Positions 1 through 9,377 are shown, counted from the first letter of the stretch. The stretch: 64,000 nt of DNA from Planctomycetaceae bacterium (GCA_005798335.1 SYJV01000533.1:1-64000); one strand, 5' to 3'. The notes: generated from the letters alone by a model not told the origin. Numbers and translations are program-made.

Positions 1-10
1 CAGGCGTATG

Positions 11-90
11 TCAATCCAGGCTCTCACTCGCTTGCGCTTCGGGCTTGTACTGGTATATTCCCATCTGCCGCTCGCCTAAAAACCCGATGG
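11..90. repeat. Partial copy of palindromic repeat family B (AAGCCCGA type)
   Basis: The stretch contains CACTCGCTTGCGCTTCGGGC followed by TTGTA and then a segment reading ATTCCCATCTGC. The same two blocks recur near 53931-54125, and the first block also occurs near 9423-9446. Elsewhere the block forms one arm of a hairpin; here the opposite arm would lie before the window start, so the copy is cut by the window edge. It is non-coding. It may be a REP-like or non-autonomous mobile element. The family relation is seen directly; the mobility is inferred. Confidence 0.55.
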
Positions 91-185
91 GTTAGCGAGT
101 GTGGCCGATATCGGAACGTGAGCCGATGCATTCACAAGGCTTGCCGGTTTCAAAACGTGAAACTTAATCGACGGAGATTCGTACC

Positions 186-1673
186 ATGACTCAGTTACTG
201 AATCAAATTCACACAGTTCGGGCTCGCCAACAACGAGAGTGGGTCTGGTCGTGTTTGTCGTGGGTCATGGTTGTCGGCGGAGCGGTTTCGTGCGCAGTGG
301 GACTGGCCAGGTTGGCGATGCCCGGTTCGTTTAGCTGGACTTGGATCGTGGCCCCAGTGATTTTGGGAGCTGGTGCCGGGGTCGTCTACTCGTTTGCAAC
401 TAAGCGTTCGAAGAGGCAAGCGGCCTTTGCCATCGATCAAGTTTGCAAACTGAAAGATCGTACGCAGACGGCACTCCAATTCATTCAAGCGGCTGACGTT
501 GATCCGCTGCGACGTTTGCAAGTCGAAGATGCCGAACGCCATGCCGCAGCGATAAACCCGAAACAAGTTGTGCCGATTCGCCGACCGCGGTTGTGGGCAC
601 TGGCGATTTCACTGACCGCGGCGGCTGCTGCATTGATATTTCTATCGAATCCTGCCAAGGAAGTTCAAGCATCTCAGCAAACCAACGCTGTCGTCGAAAT
701 GCAAGCCGATCGCATCGACGAGGAATTGAAAGAACTGGAACAACTGTTAGCGGAGGAAAAGACACCGGAGTTGGAACAGGTCGTCGAGGAACTCAAGCTA
801 CTGGCTGAACAATTGAAGCAACCCGATGTCGATCCAAAAGAAGCATTGGCTAAGTTGTCGCAAGCGGAAGCGACGCTGCAACAGATTCAAAAGCAATTGA
901 GTGACACTCAGGCCGCAGCCGAATTGCAAGAAGTCGGTAAGGCACTATCGCTCTCCGAAGCCATGGCAGCCGCTGGCCAGGCCTTGTCGAAAGGCGAACT
1001 GCAAAAAGCTGCCGAGCAATTGGAGAAACTCGAGATGCCCGAATTGGATCGCCAAACCGAAAAGGCGATTACTGAAAAGCTCGCCAATTTGAATCAGGGC
1101 AATCAGGACGGTGCTCCCAAAACGAAGTCGCAAGAGTCGGCCGCTCAAGTCAGCGAAGGATTGTCCCAAGGCAACCGCGGGAAGTTCAGCGACGGCATGA
1201 AAGGGTTGGCTAGCGAAGCTCGTAAACAAGGAAACCGTAAGAAGCTCTCCGATTTGCTAAGAAAGCAATGCCAATGCTTGAGCGAGTGCAAGAGTCAGTG
1301 CGAAGGTGAATGTCGCAATCAAGCTGAATCTATCAAGAAAGGCGGGACAAAGGCAGGCACCGCAGCCAGCGGTAATCAGCCGGGAGAAAAAACGTCCAAG
1401 TTTAATGCTAAGCCAAAGATGGATATTAAGGGTCAAGAGTCGAATTCGGGCGAATCCGAAGTGGAAACTGAAACTGGTAACGAGCAACAGCAGGAGGCCG
1501 TCCGCGCTTATCGCGAAAAGGCTGGGCAGTACGAAGCCCTCAACGAATCGGTGCTCGAACTAGAGTCCATCCCCTTGGGGCATCGGCAGACGATTCGAAA
1601 GTACTTCCAAATGATCCGCCCGAGCGATTCCGAAACCGACGCCGTCAACACATCCACGAAGGAATCGAAATAG
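186..1673 (+). CDS. Membrane-anchored coiled-coil protein, function unknown
   Basis: 495 aa. Two hydrophobic segments lie near residues 20-70 and a third near 132-152. A long Glu/Lys/Gln-rich region (about 170-300) follows and is very likely coiled coil. Around residue 358 there is a compact cysteine cluster (CQCLSECKSQCEGEC), which suggests metal binding or disulfides. The tail is polar. The ATG at 186 has GGAG about 10 nt upstream. I do not recognise the family; similarly built proteins occur in planctomycetes next to MoxR/Bat-type genes, but those neighbours, if present, lie before the window. Probable role: an inner-membrane protein with a large cytoplasmic or periplasmic coiled coil. The overlapping minus-strand ORFs are shadows. 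Confidence 0.8.
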   Translation: MTQLLNQIHTVRARQQREWVWSCLSWVMVVGGAVSCAVGLARLAMPGSFSWTWIVAPVILGAGAGVVYSFATKRSKRQAAFAIDQVCKLKDRTQTALQFIQAADVDPLRRLQVEDAERHAAAINPKQVVPIRRPRLWALAISLTAAAAALIFLSNPAKEVQASQQTNAVVEMQADRIDEELKELEQLLAEEKTPELEQVVEELKLLAEQLKQPDVDPKEALAKLSQAEATLQQIQKQLSDTQAAAELQEVGKALSLSEAMAAAGQALSKGELQKAAEQLEKLEMPELDRQTEKAITEKLANLNQGNQDGAPKTKSQESAAQVSEGLSQGNRGKFSDGMKGLASEARKQGNRKKLSDLLRKQCQCLSECKSQCEGECRNQAESIKKGGTKAGTAASGNQPGEKTSKFNAKPKMDIKGQESNSGESEVETETGNEQQQEAVRAYREKAGQYEALNESVLELESIPLGHRQTIRKYFQMIRPSDSETDAVNTSTKESK

Positions 1674-1714
1674 GCGACGAGTGCTTACCGTGGGATAAAA
1701 AAGGCGCTTACCAA

Positions 1715-2266
1715 GTGTCCGAGCCATTCCCGACAGAGATCCTGCTCAAGGCTTCGCGATTTCAAATCGAGAGAGTATCTAGGGTATTGCGCGATGGAAC
1801 GGTTTTTTCCCGTGAAATCGTGCGCCACCCAGGGGCTGTTGTTATCTTGCCGATACTGCAGGATGGACGCATTTGCTTGATTAAGAACTTCCGTATTACA
1901 GTCAATCGAGAGTTATTGGAATTGCCCGCTGGGACACTTGAGCCGGGCGAACCGCCGATCGAAACTGCTGGCCGTGAATTAATCGAAGAGACCGGGTATC
2001 GCGCCGGGAAAATTGTTCCCTTGTGCGAGTTCTTTATGTCGCCGGGAATTCTTGACGAGCACATGTATGCATTTGTGGCGACTGACCTAGTTGCCGGTGA
2101 CCCCGCGCGAGAAAAAGGCGAGGAAATTGCGAACCACTTGGTTGCTATGGTCGAACTGGATCGACTCATGCGCGATGGATACATTCAAGATTCAAAGTCC
2201 CTTTCGGTAATCTTGTATTACCTTAGGTTCGGGCCGCCGTGTAAAACTGGCACGATGAAAATCTGA
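1715..2266 (+). CDS. NUDIX hydrolase, ADP-ribose pyrophosphatase-like
   Basis: 183 aa. The Nudix box is visible as GTLEPGEPPIETAGRELIEE followed by TGY, fitting GX5EX7REUXEEXGU, so the Mg-binding Glu residues are intact. The preceding strand-rich segment (VVILPILQDGRICLIKNFR) and a following proline region match the ADP-ribose pyrophosphatase/NudF type, which hydrolyses ADP-ribose to AMP and ribose-5-phosphate. The start is a GTG at 1715, 41 nt after the preceding stop. It is probably cytoplasmic. Substrate assignment within the superfamily is inference; other nucleoside-diphosphate sugars are possible. Confidence 0.9.
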   Translation: MSEPFPTEILLKASRFQIERVSRVLRDGTVFSREIVRHPGAVVILPILQDGRICLIKNFRITVNRELLELPAGTLEPGEPPIETAGRELIEETGYRAGKIVPLCEFFMSPGILDEHMYAFVATDLVAGDPAREKGEEIANHLVAMVELDRLMRDGYIQDSKSLSVILYYLRFGPPCKTGTMKI

Positions 2267-2331
2267 TCGCAGAAATGCAATGCGAACGGTCCACCCAGCT
2301 CTTTCTTAACCATTAACCAGAAAAAACTCAT

Positions 2332-2829
2332 ATGCGCAGCAAATTTCTTGCGATCGCAAACGTGGCGCTAATGATGATCACGTCGACACTTCTGGCGGAA
2401 GTGCATGACGAGAGAGAATTCCGCTTGTACCCCGCCGATACTACCGAGTGGAAAGCAGGCCCGCCGTCACTGCCGCCTGGCGCGAGGATTGCCGTGTTAG
2501 AAGGCGATCCTGGCAAGGAGGGACCGTTTGTGTTTAGAGTGAAGGTGCCAGATGGCTACCGCATCCCACCTCACACTCATCCCAAAACAGAACGAGTCAC
2601 AGTAATCTCAGGAATTTTCAATATCGGCATGGGAGAGAAGTTTGACGCTACACTCACTCAGCCGATGCCCGCTGGGACATACGGTTACTGGGAAACTGGC
2701 ATGAAACACTTTGTATGGACCAAAGGGGAGACGGTCGTGCAGTTCCATGGAATTGGGCCATGGAAAATTGAATACGTGAACCCAGACGACGATCCACGGA
2801 ATAAAAATACAAGAAAGAATTCGCAGTAA
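2332..2829 (+). CDS. Secreted cupin-domain protein
   Basis: 165 aa. The N-terminus (MRSKFLAIANVALMMITSTLLAE) is a plausible signal peptide cleaved near residue 22, so the product is likely periplasmic or exported. The central part carries a cupin motif 1 (PPHTHPKTERVTVISG) with the usual His-x-His and Glu, and a second motif containing MKHFVW, giving a metal-binding double-stranded beta-helix. Small secreted cupins of this kind are common in environmental bacteria and their substrate is generally unknown. An AACCAGAAAAA stretch precedes the ATG; there is no strong SD. It ends 78 nt before the convergent tRNA-Gln. Confidence 0.85.
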   Translation: MRSKFLAIANVALMMITSTLLAEVHDEREFRLYPADTTEWKAGPPSLPPGARIAVLEGDPGKEGPFVFRVKVPDGYRIPPHTHPKTERVTVISGIFNIGMGEKFDATLTQPMPAGTYGYWETGMKHFVWTKGETVVQFHGIGPWKIEYVNPDDDPRNKNTRKNSQ

Positions 2830-2906
2830 TCGGACTCGACAGTAGTGCGACTGACCAAAAAATGAGTACGAGATTGGTCTAGGCACAGCCGATGCCACAT
2901 AAAGAG

Positions 2907-2978
2907 CTGAGGCGCAGGGACTTGAACCCCAACTAACGGAGCCAGAATCCGTTGTGCTGCCAATTACACCACGCCTCA
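2907..2978 (-). tRNA. tRNA-Gln (anticodon CTG)
   Basis: Read on the minus strand, the 7-bp acceptor stem is TGAGGCG pairing with CGCCTCA. The anticodon arm is ACGGA-TTCTGGC-TCCGT, so the anticodon is CTG, reading CAG. The T arm has the loop TTCAAGT flanked by GGG/CCC. Length is 72 nt with the discriminator base G. CCA is not encoded. A canonical cloverleaf can be drawn. Confidence 0.95.
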
Positions 2979-3243
2979 AATTTCGTCGCGCCGCCGAAAA
3001 TTTTCGGGGACGGAATGTATGCAGGTTAGAATACGTTGCGCCATTGGTCAAGCCCCGGCGCCACGATTCCCTAATACGCAAAATTCGCATTTTGATGCAG
3101 AACGGAATATTCGATTAGATATCCCATTTAATAAATTCTAAAGCAGCTTCGCCAGAGATTTTCGGAATTGCGCGCAGCGGCACTATAATTTATAGTCGGG
3201 TCCAATGGGCTCCAAGAAAGTGAGCCGTTGGCACTAACCGGCA

Positions 3244-4611
3244 CTAACCTCGGGAGCCAAAGTTACTGTGCCCAGACGAATCTTCCGCGCAGACTCCCAA
3301 AACAGCGCAAAGTTCTTTGTAGGCGAAGGCAATTTGGTCAAGGCAATCTTGGCTGGTGAAATCGTTCAAACTAATGGAAATGGGATAGCATCGCTGGATG
3401 ACATCGCGCAACTTGTCGGCCAAGTGTTCGTTCAACCTGAGTCGAGCCGGCATTTGAGACAGCGTTCGACTATCAGCCGGAATTCTCAATCGCAAGCAAG
3501 CTGGGCCGCCACCGCCCGACATGCTCTGGTCTAACGCGACGAACTTCGTTTCGGCAATTGGTATATTAGGATCGCTCACGAACGATTCGATTAAGCACCG
3601 CGCATTGGTAATCGACTGGCATTGAGATGGGCAGATCATTACGCTCTCGTTTGGATTCGATGTAACGGGCGAAACGATTTGGCTGTTGAAGACGTAGGAC
3701 TTCACTGCGTCTGACAATGACAACTCGCTGTCGCTGACAACGCGTCGAATCAAGAGATGACCGGTATGTTGCTCAAACGCGGTCTCCAGTCGCTGCAGCT
3801 CTGCATCGCTGTCGATGTAAGCTCGTTCGTGGTGAATTAGCAGATCCTTGTGACTGGTGGCGATCACATCGTTATGAAATACACCAGCGTCAATCGCGTC
3901 GGGATGTTGCTGCAGGAAAAACGTCGTGGTCGATTTCAGCCGATGTCTTCGGGCGATCGCATGGCAGGCGGCCAGCGATTGCCGCGCGGCAAATCGATGG
4001 GATGAGCGAGCACTGCCTCGCTCGCCATATACGAAAACATTAAATCCAATCTCCAAATTGAAATCCGACAACCGCATATGATTTGCGGCGCCTTCGTCGC
4101 GCAGAGGCACAATCGCCGGCAGAGGATCGTGAACGGTATGAAATTTGGGAATGGAAAAAAGTTCTCGAAACTGCCTGGCCCGATCGAAACACTCGGTCGC
4201 ACGATGCCTACTGCTGATCAAGTTCGCTGGAGTAAAGTGGTAACATCCGTCTGTGCTGTCGACCGCAGGAGTTACTGTGGCCGAATTCGCAGCCCACATG
4301 AATGCGCTGCTAAACGCACTGGACAAAGCCTGTGTGTCGATTTGTGCGGCTTGGGCAAATTGTTGGCGTGACGATCCCTCGAATCCAAGTTGTGAAAAGA
4401 TCCGCTCGTCCGGCCGAACCAGCGGCGGGAGAACAAATTGAGGTAAACCTAATTTGGCCACGAGGTTGGCTTTTTCTACACCTTCCAAAGCCGCAGCGCG
4501 AGGATTGGCTGGCCGAAATCGATGTTCGAGCGAAGCAATATTTCCAACTCCCAAGCCACCGAAGTGATGCGATGGGCCGACCAACGCATCGATGTTTACT
4601 TCCACGAGCAT
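3244..4611 (-). CDS. astB: N-succinylarginine dihydrolase
   Basis: 455 aa, close to the usual ~445 aa. The N-terminal motif EVNIDALVGPSHHFGGL with GN.AS is diagnostic of AstB, and the C-terminal SGGGGPACLRLRI segment contains the catalytic cysteine of this guanidine-modifying superfamily enzyme. The enzyme converts N2-succinylarginine to N2-succinylornithine, ammonia and CO2, the second step of the AST pathway, in the cytoplasm. Its ATG lies 16 nt inside the end of astD, so the two are probably translationally coupled. It is the last gene of the operon. Confidence 0.95.
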   Translation of the reverse strand: MLVEVNIDALVGPSHHFGGLGVGNIASLEHRFRPANPRAAALEGVEKANLVAKLGLPQFVLPPLVRPDERIFSQLGFEGSSRQQFAQAAQIDTQALSSAFSSAFMWAANSATVTPAVDSTDGCYHFTPANLISSRHRATECFDRARQFRELFSIPKFHTVHDPLPAIVPLRDEGAANHMRLSDFNLEIGFNVFVYGERGSARSSHRFAARQSLAACHAIARRHRLKSTTTFFLQQHPDAIDAGVFHNDVIATSHKDLLIHHERAYIDSDAELQRLETAFEQHTGHLLIRRVVSDSELSLSDAVKSYVFNSQIVSPVTSNPNESVMICPSQCQSITNARCLIESFVSDPNIPIAETKFVALDQSMSGGGGPACLRLRIPADSRTLSQMPARLRLNEHLADKLRDVIQRCYPISISLNDFTSQDCLDQIAFAYKELCAVLGVCAEDSSGHSNFGSRG

Positions 4612-6101
4612 GCTTGGCCAACCTCGTCCAGTCCAGGCATCAATTTACGAGCTTCGCTGAGTTCATGGCTTTCCAGCGAAGCTACCGGATAACTGCAATA
4701 ATCAGCCGCAAAGAACCCGCTTGGTTGATGATTGCCACTGGCTCCGATGCCGCCAAACGGCAATCGTCCGCTGGCTCCCGTGGATTGACGATTCCAATTC
4801 GCGACTCCCGCGCGAACCCGATGAAGAAAGTAGTGAAAATCGTCGACCCTTTCGGTGATCAGTCCCACTGCTAAGCCATATTCAGTTCGATTGGCCAGCT
4901 CGATTGCGTCGTCAAATGTCCTGGCCCGCTGGATCGAAAGCAATGGGCCGAAATGCTCGTCGTCCTCAAGTGGCAGGCCTGTAACATCGATCAGCCCTGG
5001 GCTCAGAAGTGAACTGTGAGAGGATAACAGCTCCATGTTGAGCACGACGCTGGCACCTGCCTGCCGCAGCTTTTCTTGGGCTGCAAGCATGCGTTCGGCT
5101 TGCTGCTGTCGGATAACTGGCCCCATGAATGGCTGTGGGTGGTCCAGTGGATATCCAACGCGGATCTTGCCCACCAGTTCCTTCAATCGCAAGATAAATC
5201 GGTCGGGCTGTGCCTGTTCTGTGAGAATCAACCTTCGAGCGCAAGTGCAGCGTTGACCGGACGTGATAAACGCCGAATGAATCACTGTGATGATAGCCAG
5301 ATCTAGATCTTGTAGTTTGTGCACAACCAGCGGATTATTGCCACCCATTTCAAGCGCCAGAACTTTATGCGGCTTGCCGGCAAATGCGCGATGCAAACTT
5401 TCACCTGCCCGACGGCTGCCAGTAAACAGTACACCTGCGACGCGATCGTCAGCAACCGCTGCTTGTGCAATACTCGCGTCACCGTGCACGAGATTGATGA
5501 CTCCATCGGGAAGGTTGGCACGCTGCCAAGCCTGCACCAGCCATTGTCCAACTCCTGGCGTTAGCTCGCTGGGTTTAAACACAATTGTATTGCCTGCCAA
5601 AATCGCTGGTACTATGTGGCTGCCAGGCAAATGAGCGGGCAAATTAAATGGACCCAAGACCAACATAATTCCGTGCGGGCGAAAACGAGTCACTGCCAAG
5701 TAATCGCCTTGCTGCTCAGTAGTTGTCCAACGTCGTGCGAGCAATGCGTCGATCGAGTTGTTAATTTTCCCAATCACTGTTCCAACTTCGAGATCGGCTT
5801 CCCAAAGTGGCTTGCCAGTTTCGCGAGCGATCAGAGCCGTCAACTCTTCGCGGCGCCCCGTCACCACTTCTGCAAAATTGCGACAGACATTCATGCGATC
5901 CTGGAGCGCAGTCTCACACCATTTCGGAAAAGCATCTTGCGCGGCACTGATCGCTTGTTGCACTTGCGAAGAACTGGCGAATCGTCCCGTCCAGACTTGC
6001 CGATCGTCGGCGAAGCTAGTACTTGCCCAATCAGAGCCATCGCCGGGCAACCAACAACTGCCAATCTTCTGCAGACCTGGGACGGGATCGGCGGGGATCA
6101 T
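4596..6101 (-). CDS. astD: N-succinylglutamate 5-semialdehyde dehydrogenase
   Basis: 501 aa, of standard aldehyde dehydrogenase length. The catalytic cysteine segment SGQRCTCARRL, the general-base Glu segment LALEMGGNNPLVV and a C-terminal PFGG motif are all present. It oxidises N-succinylglutamate semialdehyde to N-succinylglutamate with NAD(P)+, the fourth AST step. The ATG overlaps the astA stop in an ATGA arrangement (6098-6101), and the 3' end overlaps astB by 16 nt. AstD rather than a generic ALDH is chosen because of the flanking astA and astB and the LPGSHIVPAILAGNTIV region typical of AstD. Confidence 0.94.
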   Translation of the reverse strand: MIPADPVPGLQKIGSCWLPGDGSDWASTSFADDRQVWTGRFASSSQVQQAISAAQDAFPKWCETALQDRMNVCRNFAEVVTGRREELTALIARETGKPLWEADLEVGTVIGKINNSIDALLARRWTTTEQQGDYLAVTRFRPHGIMLVLGPFNLPAHLPGSHIVPAILAGNTIVFKPSELTPGVGQWLVQAWQRANLPDGVINLVHGDASIAQAAVADDRVAGVLFTGSRRAGESLHRAFAGKPHKVLALEMGGNNPLVVHKLQDLDLAIITVIHSAFITSGQRCTCARRLILTEQAQPDRFILRLKELVGKIRVGYPLDHPQPFMGPVIRQQQAERMLAAQEKLRQAGASVVLNMELLSSHSSLLSPGLIDVTGLPLEDDEHFGPLLSIQRARTFDDAIELANRTEYGLAVGLITERVDDFHYFLHRVRAGVANWNRQSTGASGRLPFGGIGASGNHQPSGFFAADYCSYPVASLESHELSEARKLMPGLDEVGQACSWK

Positions 6102-7141
6102 GTGCTAACCTCGTTGGTAGTGCGAGATTGTGGATGCTGCGGCAGTAAGGTCAGGGTTTGTCCAACCGACAATTCGAGTGCGGCTGCAGTCTCCGACGTA
6201 ATTCGCACTCCGCCGGAAACTGCTTGAACGTGTGCCACGGTAGCACGAAATCCGCTATGGCAGTTCGCGGCAATGATCGGCGACGGCGAATCCACGTCAG
6301 CGAGTTCCACGAGCGTCGCTTGACGAGTACGCTTAACTGCGTCTATCGAATCGCGTCGGCAACGGACCACCGGGCCGCCGTCGAAGATGTCGATCATATC
6401 GCTGATCGAAAACCCCTCGGCGGTCAGCATCGCTAGCGCGGGCCTTGTTTGTGGATGCACTTGGCTGAGCACTTCCTGACCGGATTGCGGCAACAGACAA
6501 GTGTAAATGGGATGGCGCGGCATCAAGTCTTCGATAAATCGCTTGTCGACCGTCGATAGGCTGTCCGCTTGCGGAAACTCCATACGAAAAAAGTGTCGGC
6601 CGATTGCATCCCAAAATGGGCATGAGCCGTTTTCATTCACGACCCCACGCATTTCTGCGATCACCTCCGCCGCGAATCGTTTAGGGTGGCGAGCCATGAA
6701 CATAAACCGAGATAGACTCAGCAGGCGACCTCGTCCTTCGCCGCGAAATTCCGGCAGTAAAAACAAGCTGCCAATCTCCGTGGGACCATCGTGAATTTTT
6801 ACCAATTGCAAGGATTCGATGCGGTGAGTTATCCCCAGCAATTCTGAAGCTTGTGTTTCGACCACACGTCGGTAACTGTAGAACGGTTCATAGCCACCAG
6901 TCTTGGAGAAGATGCACGAGGTACCGACCAGCTTGCGCGATTCTAAGTCCTCCATCACAAAAACATAGAGATCGCCCGCCGCTTTCTCTGTCTTGCGAGT
7001 AAAAGCAAAATGCGACAACTCCACGCGTTCGGTCAATTGATCCTTGGAGATTTGTAGCGTCGTCAAGCCGTACGTCGCTTGCTCGATCAAGCCCCAGAGT
7101 TGGTCGATGTCGTCCAGGCGAACTGCTCGCAAGATTACCAC
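6098..7141 (-). CDS. astA: Arginine N-succinyltransferase
   Basis: 347 aa, standard AstA length. The signatures match AstA closely: VILRAVRLDDIDQLWGLI at the start, LTTLQ, the RFMFMA and VIAEMRGVV segments, and near the C-terminus MPRHPIYT, QVHPQT and DIFDGGP. It transfers succinyl from succinyl-CoA to arginine, the committed step of AST arginine degradation. The start codon is GTG at 7141, 33 nt after the aminotransferase gene. It is single-subunit rather than the AruF/AruG pair of pseudomonads. Confidence 0.95.
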   Translation of the reverse strand: MVILRAVRLDDIDQLWGLIEQATYGLTTLQISKDQLTERVELSHFAFTRKTEKAAGDLYVFVMEDLESRKLVGTSCIFSKTGGYEPFYSYRRVVETQASELLGITHRIESLQLVKIHDGPTEIGSLFLLPEFRGEGRGRLLSLSRFMFMARHPKRFAAEVIAEMRGVVNENGSCPFWDAIGRHFFRMEFPQADSLSTVDKRFIEDLMPRHPIYTCLLPQSGQEVLSQVHPQTRPALAMLTAEGFSISDMIDIFDGGPVVRCRRDSIDAVKRTRQATLVELADVDSPSPIIAANCHSGFRATVAHVQAVSGGVRITSETAAALELSVGQTLTLLPQHPQSRTTNEVST

Positions 7142-7174
7142 AGCAGATCTCCGCTCCCAAGCACACTGCGTCGT

Positions 7175-8584
7175 CTAGAATCTGTTCAGTACATCGTCGA
7201 GAATTGCGCAGGCCATTCGAATGTTGTCGTCGGTAGTGACACCAGGAGGTGGCAGGAAGCGAATTCTCGTTGGGTCGTGCCCTGCCACAAACCCCATTAG
7301 CCCGGCAGCATACATCATATGCACCATTCGCGTCGCGTGCTCGGAGGAACCATCACCTGGAGTGAACGCGATCATCATTCCCAGACCGTATGGACCCTGG
7401 ATTTTTCCAGAATGCTTGCGCGACAGTTGTTCCAAGCCATCGGCGAACACTTGATGACGCTGCATATTTCGGCCATTGGGGCCAAAGCAACCCGCACTTT
7501 CAAGTTGATCGAGGACGGCCGCCGAAGCTGCCACAGAGCTGCTGGCTGCGGTGAACGTCTGGCTGAGCACCGGTCCCTTGGGTTTCAATGATTCTCGATA
7601 AAGCGTTCCACATAACTGTGTGATTTTGCCAAAGGAAACGATATCTGCCACGTCGTTCAAACCAAAATGCTGGAACGCAAACGGTTGGCTCAAACGTGAA
7701 AAAGTTTGAATTTCGTCGAATACCACTAACAGCCCGTCTCGCTTGGCTCGGTCGATGAGCCTGCCAAAAAAATCAGTCGTTCCGGGATAATAGCCACCTT
7801 CGCCTGAAACCAACTCTAACCACAGCGCTGCGTGTTGACCGGGGTATCGGTTTAACAACTTGTCCAGTTCGCCCACAGCTCGCTGTTGGCTGGCATGCGA
7901 ATAGGTCGCGTCACCATTGGGTAGGTAATCGACTGCTAACGTCGTGGGCAGTCCGGCGCGATATTGTGGTCGATCGGTAAGTTGAGCTGTCGCCAGCGTG
8001 CGGCCAGCAAAACAGTTATCGAGCGCAATGATGCGATGTGCTGGAAAACGATTGTGAAAGGCGATCTTCAGCCCATTCTCGTTCGCCATGGCACCGCTGG
8101 TGGATAGCAAGCAGTGGCCGAGCTGGGCGCCGAATCGATTCGCCAACGCCAACATGCGCTCGCAAACCACAATCGAAGGCGGATGCTGCTGCAGGTTTCC
8201 TTGCATGATCGTGTCTTCCAGCGCAGCACGAACGCTGGACTTCAACAGACTTGGATGGCTATGGCCAAGACCATGCACGCCAATACCACAAATGAAATCC
8301 AATTTGATGCTGCCGTCCGCCAACTCGACTAGCGCACCGCGCCCCAATCCACTGGCCAAGTAAGGAAAATAAGGCGCTCCGCCGCGAGCTTTTCCCAGTC
8401 GGTCGATCAACTGTTGGTAATGCTGAACTAACTGAGGCTGTGCGGTGCGCGGCACAGTGATGTTGCCTTGGGCATCGCTCAGAGCCGCCAGCAATAGTTG
8501 CATAGCTTGTTCGACTCGAGGGTCCGCTCGAAATCTCTCCGCCAGCAAACTCTCTGCATGATCTGAAGGATTCACGAACTCCAT
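7175..8584 (-). CDS. Class III PLP aminotransferase, probable succinylornithine transaminase of the AST operon
   Basis: 469 aa. Class III (ornithine/acetylornithine-type) features are present: STSGAMANENGLK in the PLP phosphate-binding region, LVVFDEIQT with the Asp that contacts the PLP pyridine nitrogen, and SFGKITQLCG with the Schiff-base Lys. By position it should do step three of AST, converting N-succinylornithine plus 2-oxoglutarate to the semialdehyde plus glutamate. It is about 60 aa longer than enterobacterial AstC, mainly at the N-terminus, and diverged, so it is not labelled astC outright. It is the first AST gene, 72 nt after a hypothetical gene on the same strand. Confidence 0.85.
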   Translation of the reverse strand: MEFVNPSDHAESLLAERFRADPRVEQAMQLLLAALSDAQGNITVPRTAQPQLVQHYQQLIDRLGKARGGAPYFPYLASGLGRGALVELADGSIKLDFICGIGVHGLGHSHPSLLKSSVRAALEDTIMQGNLQQHPPSIVVCERMLALANRFGAQLGHCLLSTSGAMANENGLKIAFHNRFPAHRIIALDNCFAGRTLATAQLTDRPQYRAGLPTTLAVDYLPNGDATYSHASQQRAVGELDKLLNRYPGQHAALWLELVSGEGGYYPGTTDFFGRLIDRAKRDGLLVVFDEIQTFSRLSQPFAFQHFGLNDVADIVSFGKITQLCGTLYRESLKPKGPVLSQTFTAASSSVAASAAVLDQLESAGCFGPNGRNMQRHQVFADGLEQLSRKHSGKIQGPYGLGMMIAFTPGDGSSEHATRMVHMMYAAGLMGFVAGHDPTRIRFLPPPGVTTDDNIRMACAILDDVLNRF

Positions 8585-8656
8585 TTGCTAAATGGCTCCG
8601 ATTTAAAGATGGTCAATACCTGGTAGTATCCTGCGCGGATAACGACGAGGCGAGCT

Positions 8657-9226
8657 TCATCGCCACTGAATTGTAGCGCCGGCGTCGGTCATGTGAATGT
8701 CTACGGCGGACCGAGTGGAACCAGTTCCCTGATCGCGTGGCCCGATGGCTTGAACGTTGGAGCCAATGATCGTATTTGCCCGCATTCGTTGGTCGATCAC
8801 CATTTCCCGTAATCGCTGAAGGTATTCTGGATTGACCGCGAGCACTTGATTGACCTGGTCCGCAGTCTCGCCATACGCTTCCACGCTGACTTCGTCAAAC
8901 TGGTCAACGGTGAGCTTGACGTCTAACTCGCCAGTCGCACCCGAACTGCGAAACCAATCTCGCAAGCGAATCAAAAACGCATCGAGCGATTCATTTTGAC
9001 GTGCGTTAGTGTCGGGCTTCTGCGTCGGTTGATGAGCGGCGGGACGTTTGGTGGTTAATGAGCGTAGTGCATCGACGAATCCCTCGCCGATGGGCTGTGC
9101 CACGTCGGTTGCGCTCTGTACGAGTTTGTTCGCAATTGGTGTTAGGGATGCCAGAAGCGCTGGAGACAGTTGCATTCGAAGGCTACTCGTCACATTTTGA
9201 CAACCAGATCGCAGTAGTTGTGCCAT
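8657..9226 (-). CDS. Conserved-looking hypothetical protein
   Basis: 189 aa, no family recognised. The N-terminal half is Ala/Leu-rich and amphipathic, the middle (about 65-80) is a Pro/Gln/Lys linker, and the C-terminal half (85-160) is charged and helical with regularly spaced Asp/Glu. No signal peptide or membrane segment is clear. It lies on the same strand as, and 72 nt upstream of, the AST aminotransferase gene, so it could be the first gene of that transcript; a role in arginine metabolism would be guesswork. Confidence 0.6.
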   Translation of the reverse strand: MAQLLRSGCQNVTSSLRMQLSPALLASLTPIANKLVQSATDVAQPIGEGFVDALRSLTTKRPAAHQPTQKPDTNARQNESLDAFLIRLRDWFRSSGATGELDVKLTVDQFDEVSVEAYGETADQVNQVLAVNPEYLQRLREMVIDQRMRANTIIGSNVQAIGPRDQGTGSTRSAVDIHMTDAGATIQWR

Positions 9227-9377
9227 TCAATTTTATCGGTACATTTTGACTGGCTTGTCCAGCCAATTTGACTGGTAAACAATGAATCCTGGTACCTGCG
9301 ATTGCAGGAACACTGGAAACCTGGAGAATTTAGTACCGATTCAATTCAATAGGGCGAGCGTTAGACCGGTTTTTCCA

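Noticed and set aside
3936-4874. Plus-strand ORFs opposite astB/astD (for example 4332-4874)
   Set aside because: They lie antisense to clearly conserved AST enzymes and have no recognisable protein features.
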